The position numbers and the translations under genes are program-made. Positions 27,346 to 39,001 of a stretch of 64,000 bases of DNA are shown here, piece after piece. The first letter of the stretch is position 1. Every line of letters starts with the position of its first letter. The DNA is from Halichondria panicea (lineage: Eukaryota > Porifera > Demospongiae > Suberitida > Halichondriidae), in the NCBI RefSeq assembly GCF_963675165.1, contig NC_087377.1:10464632-10528631 (forward strand). The letters are read 5' to 3'. Under the pieces are notes generated by a model that did no database searches, was not told the origin of the DNA, and saw nothing but the letters and a program-made list of their open reading frames with translations.

Positions 27346-28794
27346 AACAAAGACTGCATCAAATTGTAGCATATAAACTAGTCTACAGTCATTATAAAAC
27401 CACATTCACGATACTGTGCAGCAACGTAGTAGCTATAGTTGTTAATCTGTAGCATGCATGCACGACCATAAGAAATACTTCGAAGGTTAAAGCTCGTATT
27501 TATCAGCTAACATACGATCTGGCACACCATCATAATTGTAACGGTAGCTACATGCACTATTGCAGGGCTATATATATAATGTAGAGACAAATAATTATAG
27601 TGACATGAGTACAAAGTAACTGCTGGGAATGTTGTATACATGTATGGTATACCTGTTACAGACAAAATTTAATTTCTTATACGCTAATGTCATGCAGCTG
27701 TATGCCAGTTTGTGCTTGTGGCTAGGAATCATGGGAAACTACACATAATAATTCTGTATAACAAACTAAATAGAGCAACATAATTCTAGGCTCAAAAGAT
27801 AATTTAATTATATACAAGCTACGTTATTATAATTATTATATAGAAGTACATGTATCAAATAAATGAGGAAAAGAAATTAAAAAACGGAATTAACGGCATG
27901 CATGTTTGCTCATAATTATCTGTCTTTAAATTCTGTAAAATATGTACGCAGAACTTTTGTTGCAGGGCTTTATCCGATACTGTGATGCAGACGCTACACA
28001 TAAAATTATAACAAACCGCATAATTATACTTTACAATTAAGAGGGAGAAAAATGTGTTTATACAGCAGAATGTGGCCCCATGCAGCACTCACTCCACTCC
28101 TCTTTAGGGGAGGTATAGACAATGCTTTCTTTCGTTATGTAAGCAGTTTCAACATCACAAGTGGCCCTCCAGCAAACCAATGCAAGCATTGAGTATTGAA
28201 CATTCTTATATATGTACGTAAAAATGGTATTGTGCACATGTCTGTAGCAAGGAGAATATTTCACAGTGCATGGGACGATTGCTTGCCTATAAAGCTTGCA
28301 TCTAATTATACAACATGCATGGTCTAATATTAGTTGAAAAAATCATTCCCCTACTCTTTTTAGGCTCAACTCTTCTAGGGGGAATGCTTGTGTAAATAGA
28401 AGACATAGCAGTGTTGACACAATTATGACCATTCCTATAATGGCAATAATTATTAGGGTAATATTAGGTAAACTGCATGTGCTGTCCCTCCCTCGCTAAC
28501 TGTATAGTGGAATGTATTCATGCAAACAAGAGGTTAACAATTAAGGCTCTGCATGCAACATCATGTAATGACTGTGTGACACTTACGTACCATGTAACAA
28601 TTGTATTTGTATGTATAATATGATGCTTACTATTATGGTATTCATAAACCCACACACAAGGAAGTACATCCTACACAGATAATTAATAATTATAGCACAC
28701 TAATTAGAAGTGAGGGGGATTTTGCTAGCTTGCAGCCTCATGTCATTGATCTTTGAGTGCTGAAGTATGCAACAATTTAGGTGGCTTTGTCTAG

Positions 28795-28801
28795 TATAAA
28801 A
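28795..28801 (+). promoter_or_regulatory. TATA box of g3
   Basis: TATAAAA 90 bp before the ATG, followed by CAGGCAG as in the other copies. Confidence 0.6.
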
Positions 28802-28884
28802 CAGGCAGCTACAAGAGCAAGAAAACAAACAGAAACAACTTATACAATACCTGCAAACAGCAAGCAAACTCTTCAACTACAAAG

Positions 28885-30298
28885 ATGTCACAAATCAGTC
28901 AAGCTCTCTTCAGTGCACAAATGATCACTCTCCTACTATGCAGTCTCAATCTATTCACTACTACAGGTGAGTTATAATAGTTTAACTATACTACTATGCA
29001 TGCAGGCTTGCACCTATACCAATTCATAACGCTATAGCTATAGGTCGCCAACAACTCGGCCTGGGGACGAGGCTACATGCATACATGCATGCAAAGTTGC
29101 CACTCACTGCATGAGTGAGCTCACAGCTGCTCTGCATGTGCAACTGATTAATCGTTTAGTATAGTTATTATGCAAACATTATTGGTTGTTCATTTGGACC
29201 TGCATGACAAGTGTATATACATGCAAACACTCACTATTCTTTCTAATTATGCAGCTGCTCCGATACAACTAGCCGTTAACCCACTCATCATCGAAACAGA
29301 ACTGAACACATGGGCAAATTTCACTTGTACCCTCTCCTGCGAATTCAAAGACGACTTTAGGATTAGATGGTTTGCTGGAGATACTACCCTCCGAGGCCGA
29401 CTAATTCGACATGGCAACCCATCAAAAATTATCGAAGAAGGTGACACCTGTGAATCCCTCGGCACAGAAGGGAAATTCTGGCAAATACTACGCATACGAG
29501 TGGATTCGATAGACCTTAACAAGACTCCCATACAGTGCACGGCCTCGCCTAAGACCAGCCAGAATACAGTCCACTTCAGCTCCTACTCTGTGCTGAAAGT
29601 AAAATTCAATGGTGAGCTAGCATACACTACTAATAAGCAAATAATATTATAGTATTCGCAAATGTCATGATAATAATATCAATATTATACTAACAACACA
29701 ATTGAAGAAAAATTAGACCCGCTACAAACTCGAGTGATGACCTAGTACACACTATAGTCATGGATCAACTTTACTCATATTTTTTCTACAGCTCCAGTAC
29801 CCGAGGTTAAAGAGACTGTACCTAACTGCCATCAAACAGTACAAGGTGTGTAATACAGTAATCCTATGCAAAGTATAGTATTATAGATCTACCCTACACA
29901 CTAGACAAACACAAATTAACACTGGGTGCCTTACTGTAATCACATACCTACGTACTAGTCAATCGCCTGTACATGAAAACGAAGGATATAGCTAATTTGT
30001 CTTGACACCCCGGCCCCTTAACACCAGATAATAATTATACAACACATGATCTCTCTTAATTCCTATTGTGTGGGACTTACACACAAGACACAACACTTTC
30101 ACTGACCTATAATTATGGACTGAATTATTCTAATATAACCCACTAAGTATCTAACCACTTTTTGTGGCCTATAGCACTTAACACCATGCACTTGAGGACT
30201 CAATAATTTTTTTCTCTACAGTTAATGATGAGTCGGTGACAGCAGCCCCTCAAGCCCAAACTACAAAGTCATCAGAACAAAGTGAAAAATCAAGCTAA
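28885..30298 (+). CDS. Secreted single-Ig-domain protein, gene 3 (g3)
   Basis: Exons 28885-28966, 29255-29611, 29792-29845 and 30222-30298 encode 189 residues. Exon 2 is 6 nt longer than in the other copies, giving KVKFNG instead of KVNG at the domain boundary, and exon 4 is longer, ending SEQSEKSS before the stop. The signal peptide, Ig cysteines and the core RWFAGD tryptophan are intact. It is more diverged from g1 and g2 than they are from each other, so it belongs to an older duplication. It ends about 650 bp from the end of receptor B, with which it converges. Product and ligand are otherwise unknown. Confidence 0.86.
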
Positions 30299-30948
30299 AG
30301 CGTAAGAGTCCCAGCAAGACCTCTCCAATCTGAACACTAATTATAATTATAGCTAAACAATAATTTTATTATGATCACTGTGTCTATATTATTATATATG
30401 TAGTGTGCATATACGTACACAGTCCTTTGCTGACTATAAACGAATTGAAGCTTCGATCTGTTCAACCGTGAATGAGTATAAATTATGTTTAACTACGGAC
30501 AAGAAAGGTCGAGTATAACAGGCTAAGAATTAGCACGAAATTTATTCAATGAAAGTTGAAGTGTCTCACGGTTTAAAGTATATAGTTTAAAGTATATAGA
30601 TGTAGTCTAAAATTGGGTGCATGCATGGGTATTACATTGATGCTTTTGCAATTGAGCACTGAAAAATGTGTATTCAACACTACAGTAAACGTGAACATTA
30701 TCATAAATGACCTACAGAGCAAAAATGAATCAACATAAACATCATGATTATGACTTAAAGAGATAGCTATATATATACAATGTAGAACTTATGTTAATGC
30801 GTAGCAGTTTTATGTGAAGATGTGAAGCTTGAATGTTTAAAAAGAAATGAAGTGACAAACAATTATTTAAAAACAGTTTCCACAAGGCTTAGTGTTAAAA
30901 ATGTTCATAGTGACATGCACTGACCCCTCCCTCAACCACGCCCCTCCC

Positions 30949-33900
30949 CTACTGCTCCCCATTCTCCATGAAGACCATGTAGTTGTCCTCGTTAAAACCC
31001 TGAGCCGTCTGAACAGCCAATCGGTTCACAGCCGCTATATTCTCCAACTCCTCTTTCTTGATACTCACTGACTTCATTGAAGTGTACTCTCCACTCCCAG
31101 TGGATCGATTATCCGAATCAGTCTTGTTCTTGTTGTTCGCGAGGAGCTGAAGATAAGCATTGTTGTCTTTTTCACTTTCGAAAACAATCTGGGGCACTTG
31201 AGTCCGCTCGGCATGATAATGGTGTTCCACTCTAGGTGGGGGTAGGGAGGGGAGGCCACGCGGAGGACAAGTGGGACTCGTATCGAGCTTAGTAAAAGTG
31301 TCGGTGTGATAACCATCAATGGCTTCATAGATACGGGTCTCTGCCTGTGTATACGGCCCCCCACGAAGAGGTCTGCTGCCGTCCTCCATGAATATCTTGG
31401 CCAGGGACAACTCAGCAGCTAGAGGGGGAAATTAAGGATAAGAATCTAACCAAAAATCACTTATTATTATGGTGATCTTTTCCAGGAGAGAATGAACTCA
31501 ATAATCAGTTATTTGTGTGAAGGTCCTTACCACACATTATTGACCTCCAATGAATGTGCTACACACTGGGATCAATAATTTATTATTCAAAGCCTTAATT
31601 TACACAATTGTGTGAATACAATTTATTTTGTATGCATACATGCATTAACATCAAGGTCAGGATGTCAGAGCATACAGACAGTAAGCAAAGTAACAACCTC
31701 AGCGCACTTCACCGTAGAGAGTGATCTAAATGTTAACTCAAAAGTGTTGCATATTGAACATCGGATCACCTAAGATTCTAACTTGATGACAATATATTAC
31801 TGGTTTATGCAGCATGCACATGTTTTGCATACCTCCACGGCGTTTCCTTCTCCTGTGCAACAGCAGAGTTACCACGGATACCACGAGTGCCATGGCAACC
31901 ACGATAATGGCTATCGTACTAATACCAACCAGCAAAGGGGTGCTCTCACCACCTGCAAGGAGTACACAACATATGTTTATGGCTTACTTATAGCGCGAAA
32001 TTTTCGAGGCACTTATATTTCGTGGAATGGCCTCTAAAAACGTTCCGTTGCACAATGTTTGTGGAATGACTGCTTACCGAAAGCCACGCCTTTAATTTTT
32101 GCAACTTATAGCAGATTAAAGAACAATTTTCGTGTAGGATTGCTAACCCACGAAATCCGCGAAAATTTTGCGCTATACGGTATATACTAATCATGACATG
32201 CACAGAATTTTGCGCTATACGGTATATATATACTAATCATGACATGCACAGCAGTAAAAAACGTTGGACAAATTTACTGGTAGCAGCAACATTAATTTTA
32301 AAAAGCATATTATTGTTTGTTGGGAGGTAAAAACAAAGATACTTTTAAATCGCCCTGTATTTGCACTATATCCTTTGACAATTATATAATTATATGGAAT
32401 GGCAGGCATGCAAGCAGCTAGTATATGCAAACATATATCAGCGACAGTCTGTATGTAACGGTAGCTATGCTTGCAGCTATACGGTATATACTATACAGTC
32501 AACGTTATATATTTGGCATAGTACAGAGTATGTGCAGAATTACCTGTTACCAGTGGGCCAGTTACTGAGGGGGTGAGGAGAGGGAATTGGTAGTCTGTAC
32601 CTATAGTTACGGTGGTAGTAAATAGATAAACAAACAAATTAAATGAAGTAAACAAATCAATTAACACTAATTTTGTGTTACGTTTGGACCAAAACAGGTT
32701 TGGAAGTAATGTACTTATAATTATACAAATAATTATTATTATAGTAAAACTTCTAATTGACACAAAACAATCTTTCTTTGGAACACAAATAAAGCGGAGA
32801 AAAAAACATAAGCCTCATGTAACTGCGTGGCGGCGCCTCATTTAGAGTGACAGCCATGCACGTTGAAAGTTGAAATTGCGGGATAGCTAGTTTTGATGGC
32901 TCCATTTGGCGCACAATAAGAACCATGCTGTTGCAATATGCGCTAAGATTAGAGTCGCAAGGTGCCTTAATTAGACTTTTTACGGTAGTGCAAACCCATA
33001 CAGAAGTGGCCTTTGTTGGGACTTATTTCAAGCACAAACAATTTAAGACCTGAGTTCCTGGCCTTTATACTTGGCAGTTAGCCTCTTTCGTAATTCATAG
33101 GTTACCAGTAAGTAGTATACATGATATACACTTCGAAACAAACCAGTACTATACATGCATAATAGTTTTATAAAGTAGACTACCATATAGCGGGTAATTT
33201 TCGGGGGGGTCAAAATATTTGTGTTTCAGCAATATTTAGCCATTTGTGGTTTTATTTTCGTGGTTGCTCCTTGCACTGCAGGTAAAGGTAGGCAAGGTCG
33301 CTTCATTCGTGGTAAAATATTCGTGGTACAGAGTTAAACCACGAAATTAACGGTATGTAAACATCAACTGATTGTAATTTTGACACAAACGGGCCCCCAT
33401 ATAAACATTGTGACAACCTAACTTACTGAATGTGACGTTGGTTGATGTATTTCCTGCAATGTTATTGACTGTCACCACAATAGTATAGGAGTGGTTGAGC
33501 ATAAGGATAGAATCCACTTCTATTGTGAGGGGCTGGACGGTGTCATTGGTCGTGTAAGCTGTCTTAGATCCAAGTTTAAACTCGTCTCCAATGGTGGTAG
33601 GTCCGTACAGCCATGCTTGATATGACCCGGTTTGGTACGAGCAGACATTAGGCAACTGCAAAACAAGGAAATTCCGAAACAGAAATGTAAAGATTGACCA
33701 TAATTATCTCGTAGATCAGTGCCAGTGCTTGTTAGTCAACGTCATAAAGATGTAATATAATTATAGCATAGGTGGTCCCTGTGATAATTTATAGATGTGA
33801 CACCATAGTTTGACCTATAAGAGATCATCAAACAGTGCATTACCTCCCATGTATAGCATTGTTTGAAAACAATAAGCAATGCAGGTGATATTTGCGTAAA

Positions 33901-36900
33901 ATTACGCAAGTGTAATTACGGTACGAGGGGTTACACCACAGGCAATTTGATTACGAACCTTAAATCTGATGGCATACATTGGACTGCCGTACTTTGTAAA
34001 AGTGACCTTGCATGTATCGCAATCCATCAGCTCAAATGGTGCAGGTGCTGTGTATTGGTCGGAAAGTAGGAAACAATAATGCATCCATGCAACAGTAAGA
34101 AAAAAAAATATTAGCAAACTAGTCTGTCAACAAAAATTAAGAATGAAGCAGATACAATGTGTATCTGTGGCTATAATTATTAGTTAGTCCTATATACAGT
34201 GTGTACAGTGAGAACGTATAATACACCATCGTTTTGTGATTATGATATTCACATTATAAGCATGCCTATAATTATAACAGAGTGTTGTAACTGAGGAATC
34301 ATCCTTTAAAAGTATGTCGAGCCTGCTCGGAAGAATGAAGCTAAGTGTTTGGAATGTTTCCTCTCTTATGCAATCTGTTTTCTTAATTGGCTCACTGCTC
34401 AAGTGGTGAAGCAATGATTGTACAGTTGAGCCTCGGTTATCAGAACCCGATAATTCAAATTCTTCGGATGACAAATTTAGCCAAATTTAATGAAACATTT
34501 ACTCGCACACACGTGATTGAAAACTTTGATTAGCAGCTAGAAGCAGCTAAACACTTCAGCTTAGCCTAACAGTAGTATAGCTTGCTACCTTGTTCCACTG
34601 CATTATTTCCAAGACTATAGGACATCTGCTTTTGGACGTGGTTCATTGAGAGTCATTTTGGTATCTGAGTATTTCAACCAGCCGGATGAGGTGGGGACAC
34701 CATGCAGGTGTTCGGATAATCGAGGCTTAACTGTACCACTATACTGTACTCAGTACTGGGATTGCTACCTACTAATGATATTCATAGATTGACACTAATT
34801 AAACATGCATAACTATTAGTAAAGCATGAGGAATCAGCCGTTAAAAGTAAGATACATCTCGAGCTCTTGCTCGAAAGAATGAAGTGGAATATGTTTCCTC
34901 GTTATGTAGTTCAAATTGCTTAATTGGCTCACTATAATGATAATTATCAATAAACAATTGACAGTATGGTCAGTGGTTTATAGCTCAATAGAACAATGCA
35001 TGGCTATAACTAACTGAGTGTGAAGAGTGTAAATGTGTCTCTTGCACATTCCTTTGAGAGAAATTTTGCACATGGGTATAAATGCATAGCTATAGGTTAA
35101 AAATCTGATAAATATTGTGATTTAATCTAAAACACGCAATAACTGAGCACGTATAGCGTATAGCGAAACCAGTTCATAAGGATCACTCTATAACTATAAT
35201 TATATGGACAGATCAACTAGCTAGGGGTGGCCTGTAAAAACGCATGCTAAGGATAGGCTATGCTAGTTATAAGGTGGACAGCTAGTTCGATACATGAACA
35301 TAATGCTATTAATAATTATGAAGATACCCCTGTAAAATGTTATACTTGAACTACTGTGTATTCTAATAATAATGCAGACAAAACCGGCTCTCCACAAAAG
35401 GAAAAGGAAACTCGCAGACAGGAAACAAACTGCATACCACTGTGGTATTAGGTTCAGGTCACTGCTAAGGTACTGTATGGAGCTCACAGGAAGTTGTGGG
35501 TTGTGTCTAGTATGTACAAAGAGGATGACTTTCTTACTTCCTGAGACTGAGTGATTGTGGGTGATTGTATACAATGCAGAGTGACCAAAGGAACGCAAAC
35601 ACAACTGATGGGGCTTCATGCTAGTTTTGTATGTATATAGGAACACCTATAGCTGTTGAATAGGAATCTTTCATGGAAAACATTATGGTGCATCGTACTA
35701 ATTTCAACACACAACTCTTTTCATCAAAGTAATTAGCACTAACGTCAGTACACTTTCACACTGTTTTAATACTGATAGCTATGTATACACCTCACTCACG
35801 TATAGGAAATCCCCCTGTGACTTGTCCTACTTGCCCCTCCCCGATATCGCTACTAGCTGTAACGTTCACCACCAGCACATCACATCCTCCGGCTCCACTC
35901 AGTGGGAAGCTCGTCTCATTGCTATGCCAATAGAGTGTAGTGTCTTCATTGGTGTTGGTGAGGGTGATGTTGTAGTGTGTGATGGAGTGGTTGGTCCAGG
36001 TGAAGGGCGGAGGCCAGCTCACGTGGAGGAGGGTGCTGTTGACAGCTGTTATCATTGGCTCAGGAGGGGAGGGGGGTCCTGTAAGAACAAAGACTATATC
36101 AAAATTGTATACCATGCATATAAACTAGTCTACAGTCATTTTTTAATAATTATTATGCTGCAGCTGTGTATGCCAGTTTGTGCTAGTGGCAAGGATTTGT
36201 GGTAATCTATAACCAACTAAAGCAAGAGCAACATAATTATTAAAAGTAGATGTATCAAAAATTAATAATCAACGAGGAAAAGATACTAAACACACCATAA
36301 TATAGAGACGGAATTATCGTGCTTTGCATGATTACTTGTCTTTGGAATTCCGCGAGAAATATGTATGCACAGTAAAACCCCAATTATCCGGACACCAAAG
36401 AAAAAGAGAAAAAATAGAGCCGGATATATATAATGGAGGGCTGGATAATTGAGGCTCTATACTGTAAAACTTTTGATGCGGGGCTTCACCTGATACTTTT
36501 TGATGCACATGCAGATACTACATTATTGCATAAACAAACCGCTAGACGGAAACGAGAGGGAGAACAATGTGGCATTGTGTTGTAACAGGATATGAAAAGC
36601 ACTCACTCCACTCCTCTTTAGGAAAGGTATAGACAAAACTTTCCTTGTCATTATGCAAGCAGTTTCAACATCACAAGTCTATTTATATAATACACAGTGT
36701 AAGTTAGAACATGGGCATGAGGTATCATGTGTTATAGTGTCCCTAATCCCGAGGGATGAGACACACTAGATACCGAATGCACATGTTCTAACTGATTTAG
36801 ATCTCAAACCTATTGGCTACTTGATGGAGTGCTGATATACTCTACTTAGTAGCTAGCTATTGGTAGCTGCAAGAGTGAAAAGAGAGCTGCAAGGATCTAT

Positions 36901-38131
36901 ATATACGTACTGTCTGAACTGCACTTCAGACTTGTACTTTTGGTATCACATCAATGGTCGATCATTTCCCACTCTTTTGGTTTCTCTGCTATATTACATT
37001 TAGCCAGCAAAAACGTAAAATTGCTCATATCCACCGAGGCATCAGCACTAGGCGCCCGTGGTGCTTTCAGTATAGCAACAATGTTGAAAATTATTCCCCT
37101 AACTACTTTTTAGGCTCAACTCTAAATGCTCTTGTATAAATAGAAGCCATTGTAATGCTGAGACAATAATTATGGCAAGATTAGGTAAACTGTGCTGTCC
37201 CTCGTTAACAGTGGAATGTACTTATTCAAAGGAAGTCATGCAACAGGCAGCATTGTGTAATGATTTTGTGTGATGGTGTATAGCGGGTAATTTTCGTGGG
37301 GTAAAATATTCGTTATTTTCGTGGGCAAGCTGACCTCCACGAAACTTTAACGTAGGCGTGGCTTACTGGACCGTATGAATGCAGTGCAGGCAACGAGACT
37401 TAACGAAAATTAATTTTTACTGTTGAACAAATTTTTACCCCACGAAAATTATCCACTATACGGTACTTAACATGCAACATCATCATTATAACGACGTTAT
37501 AATGATGCGATGCATGCATGATACTTACAAGACACAAACAATCACACACGCCACGCACTGACCTAGAACTTTCAGATTTCCATGATAGCTGAATGCACTA
37601 AATACATCCGTTGCATCTCGTACAACAATAGTGTTATTCATATCCATTCTTGCCGGTATTGTTAGAGAGTTTTCTGTATCATTCAAAACAATTCCCAATT
37701 GACGAATTTTATTAGCTTCGTTGGGATTAAAAGATTCGTAACGGGCACCACTAGCCAGAGTAACAATCCATGATAGAATAATATTAGAAGATGTGTCGCT
37801 GAAAGTTGAATAGAAGGTCACATTCTCTCCAAGGACCACAGTGAAGTTTCCAGGGTGTGATGTGAACGTGCCTTCCTCTGTATGTATAAACAAGCAAGTT
37901 AGGTCAGAAAACTAATTATTAAAGAAATGGTATTACTGCATGACAATATAGATCTCAGCGAGTTGATATGTTGGTATGACTTGTATAAACAAATTGTATA
38001 TAGCTGTCACAATCTATTGCTTTGTAAATTCTACTAAACATACCAAACTGATCACTAACACATGATGTAATGAGTCCGAGAAGCAGCGTGACACCAGTAA
38101 AAAGGGATACTGTAAACATGTCGGACTTCAT
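30949..38131 (-). CDS. Receptor B: Ig/FN3 type I membrane receptor with long tyrosine-rich tail, 8 coding exons
   Basis: Predicted cell-surface receptor of 548 residues. Coding exons, minus strand: 38131-38044, 37877-37563, 36078-35800, 34047-33959, 33655-33427, 32600-32544, 31952-31833, 31418-30949 (1647 nt, in frame throughout). Residues 1-27 form a signal peptide; 30-134 an Ig-like fold without the canonical cysteines; 135-227 FN3; 228-333 a second FN3-like domain; 334-352 linker; about 357-383 the membrane helix, then HRRRKRRG; 393-548 the cytoplasmic tail. The tail carries YTQA, YEAI, YHTD, YHAE, YLQL, YTSM (a YxxM, PI3-kinase-type motif) and YMVF, plus a proline-rich PSLPPPR stretch, so it looks like a phosphotyrosine docking tail. 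No kinase domain is present. It converges tail-to-tail on secreted gene 3 and is head-to-head with secreted gene 4. A role in recognition signalling is inference. Confidence 0.83.
31989..32177. mobile_element. MITE with TATAGCGCGAAATTTTCG ends
   Basis: The left end TATAGCGCGAAATTTTCG pairs with CGAAAATTTTGCGCTATA. The right end is followed by a partial direct duplication (to about 32245). It lies in the intron between the linker and membrane exons of receptor B. Confidence 0.65.
33183..33357. mobile_element. MITE with TAGCGGGTAATTTTCG left end
   Basis: The left end matches the element at 37.28 kb. The interior has TCGTGG motifs and the right end is diverged (AATTAACGGTATG). Receptor B intron. 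Confidence 0.5.
34423..34733. mobile_element. pogo-like MITE in receptor B intron
   Basis: Ends CAGTTGAGCCTCGGTTATC and an inverted copy reading GGATAATCGAGGCTTAACTG, flanked by TA. 311 bp, noncoding. Confidence 0.72.
36370..36464. mobile_element. Short pogo-like MITE in receptor B intron
   Basis: 95 bp with inverted ends CAGTAAAACCCCAATTATCC and GGATAATTGAGGCTCTATACTG (shown in part). TA follows the right end; the left TA has become CA. Confidence 0.6.
36711..36794. repeat. Short hairpin element in receptor B intron
   Basis: AAGTTAGAACATGGGC at the left pairs with GCACATGTTCTAACTG at the right. Confidence 0.5.
37279..37462. mobile_element. MITE with TATAGCGGGTAATTTTCG ends
   Basis: The inverted partner CGAAAATTATCCACTATA is at the right end. 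About 184 bp, noncoding, 3' of the receptor B Ig exon. Confidence 0.65.
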
Positions 38132-38263
38132 CTCGATCTGAACCAAACCTGCAAAAAAAGTAAAAATATACACCGTTAGATAATGCAATGCGTATGTGTG
38201 GTTACTGCAATGACCATACATGAATAACGACAGCACTAATTGCTATTCAAAAAGACTGATATA

Positions 38264-38777
38264 CAGTGGAACCTCCATTAACGACCACCTCCGAAGAGCA
38301 AACACACGCTATAAAACGGCCAAGAGCTCAGGTCTGGATTGAAGCTACAATGACTTCAATGTAAAGCAACCTCCCAGGAGCGGCCACCTCTCTACTCCGT
38401 ATAAACGAGCAGCTTTAGCAATGGAAAATAACCTCCCAGAACGGAGAGCGCACACGCAAAATTAGCAGAAAATCATTGCTAAGATGGCATTATCGTGAAA
38501 GCCTATAGCTGTAGCTTGTCCGTACAGCCTTTTCAAAGCTTGTATTGAGCTAGAGAAGTTAGGAAAACTCCATGCAAGATTCATTTGCAGCAGCAATTGA
38601 CTCAGAGCATTATTATACGTGCATGTGGTTAGCAATCAAAACCTCTAAACAAAAACCACCTCAATATAACGGCCAAACGGCTGTTCCCCAATCGTGTCTG
38701 TTTTATATATGCATGCATGGAGGTTGTACTATAATATCATCTCTTTCTACTATCCATAGTTTTATGGAGTTCCACTG
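38264..38777. mobile_element. pogo/Tigger-like MITE between receptor B and g4
   Basis: Ends CAGTGGAACCTCC and GGAGTTCCACTG, flanked by TA on each side (38262-38263 and 38778-38779). The 514-bp interior has no transposase frame. It occupies most of the head-to-head intergenic region. Confidence 0.72.
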
Positions 38778-38913
38778 TAGTTGGGAAAATACAGATAAAG
38801 AGGATGTTAGAACCACACATGCATGCAAATTACAATTAAGGAAGTAGATCTATAATTAGATTTTAATAAGTAGATCTAGATGGGGGTTTTTGAACTAGAT
38901 CTACAGCTAGCTA

Positions 38914-38921
38914 TATAAAAA
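38914..38921 (+). promoter_or_regulatory. TATA box of g4
   Basis: TATAAAAA 88 bp before the ATG, followed by CAGGCAG. It lies between the g4 and receptor B start codons. Confidence 0.6.
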
Positions 38922-39001
38922 CAGGCAGTTATAGGCAGACAGAAACAACTCACCTGCAAACAGCAAGCAAGCAACCAACTCTTCAATATAACAGCTGCAA
39001 G

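Noticed and set aside
30949-31418. Canonical ITIM or ITAM in the receptor B tail
   Set aside because: The residue two before YEAI and YLQL is not I/L/V/S, and the spacing does not fit an ITAM, so only generic SH2-type motifs are claimed.
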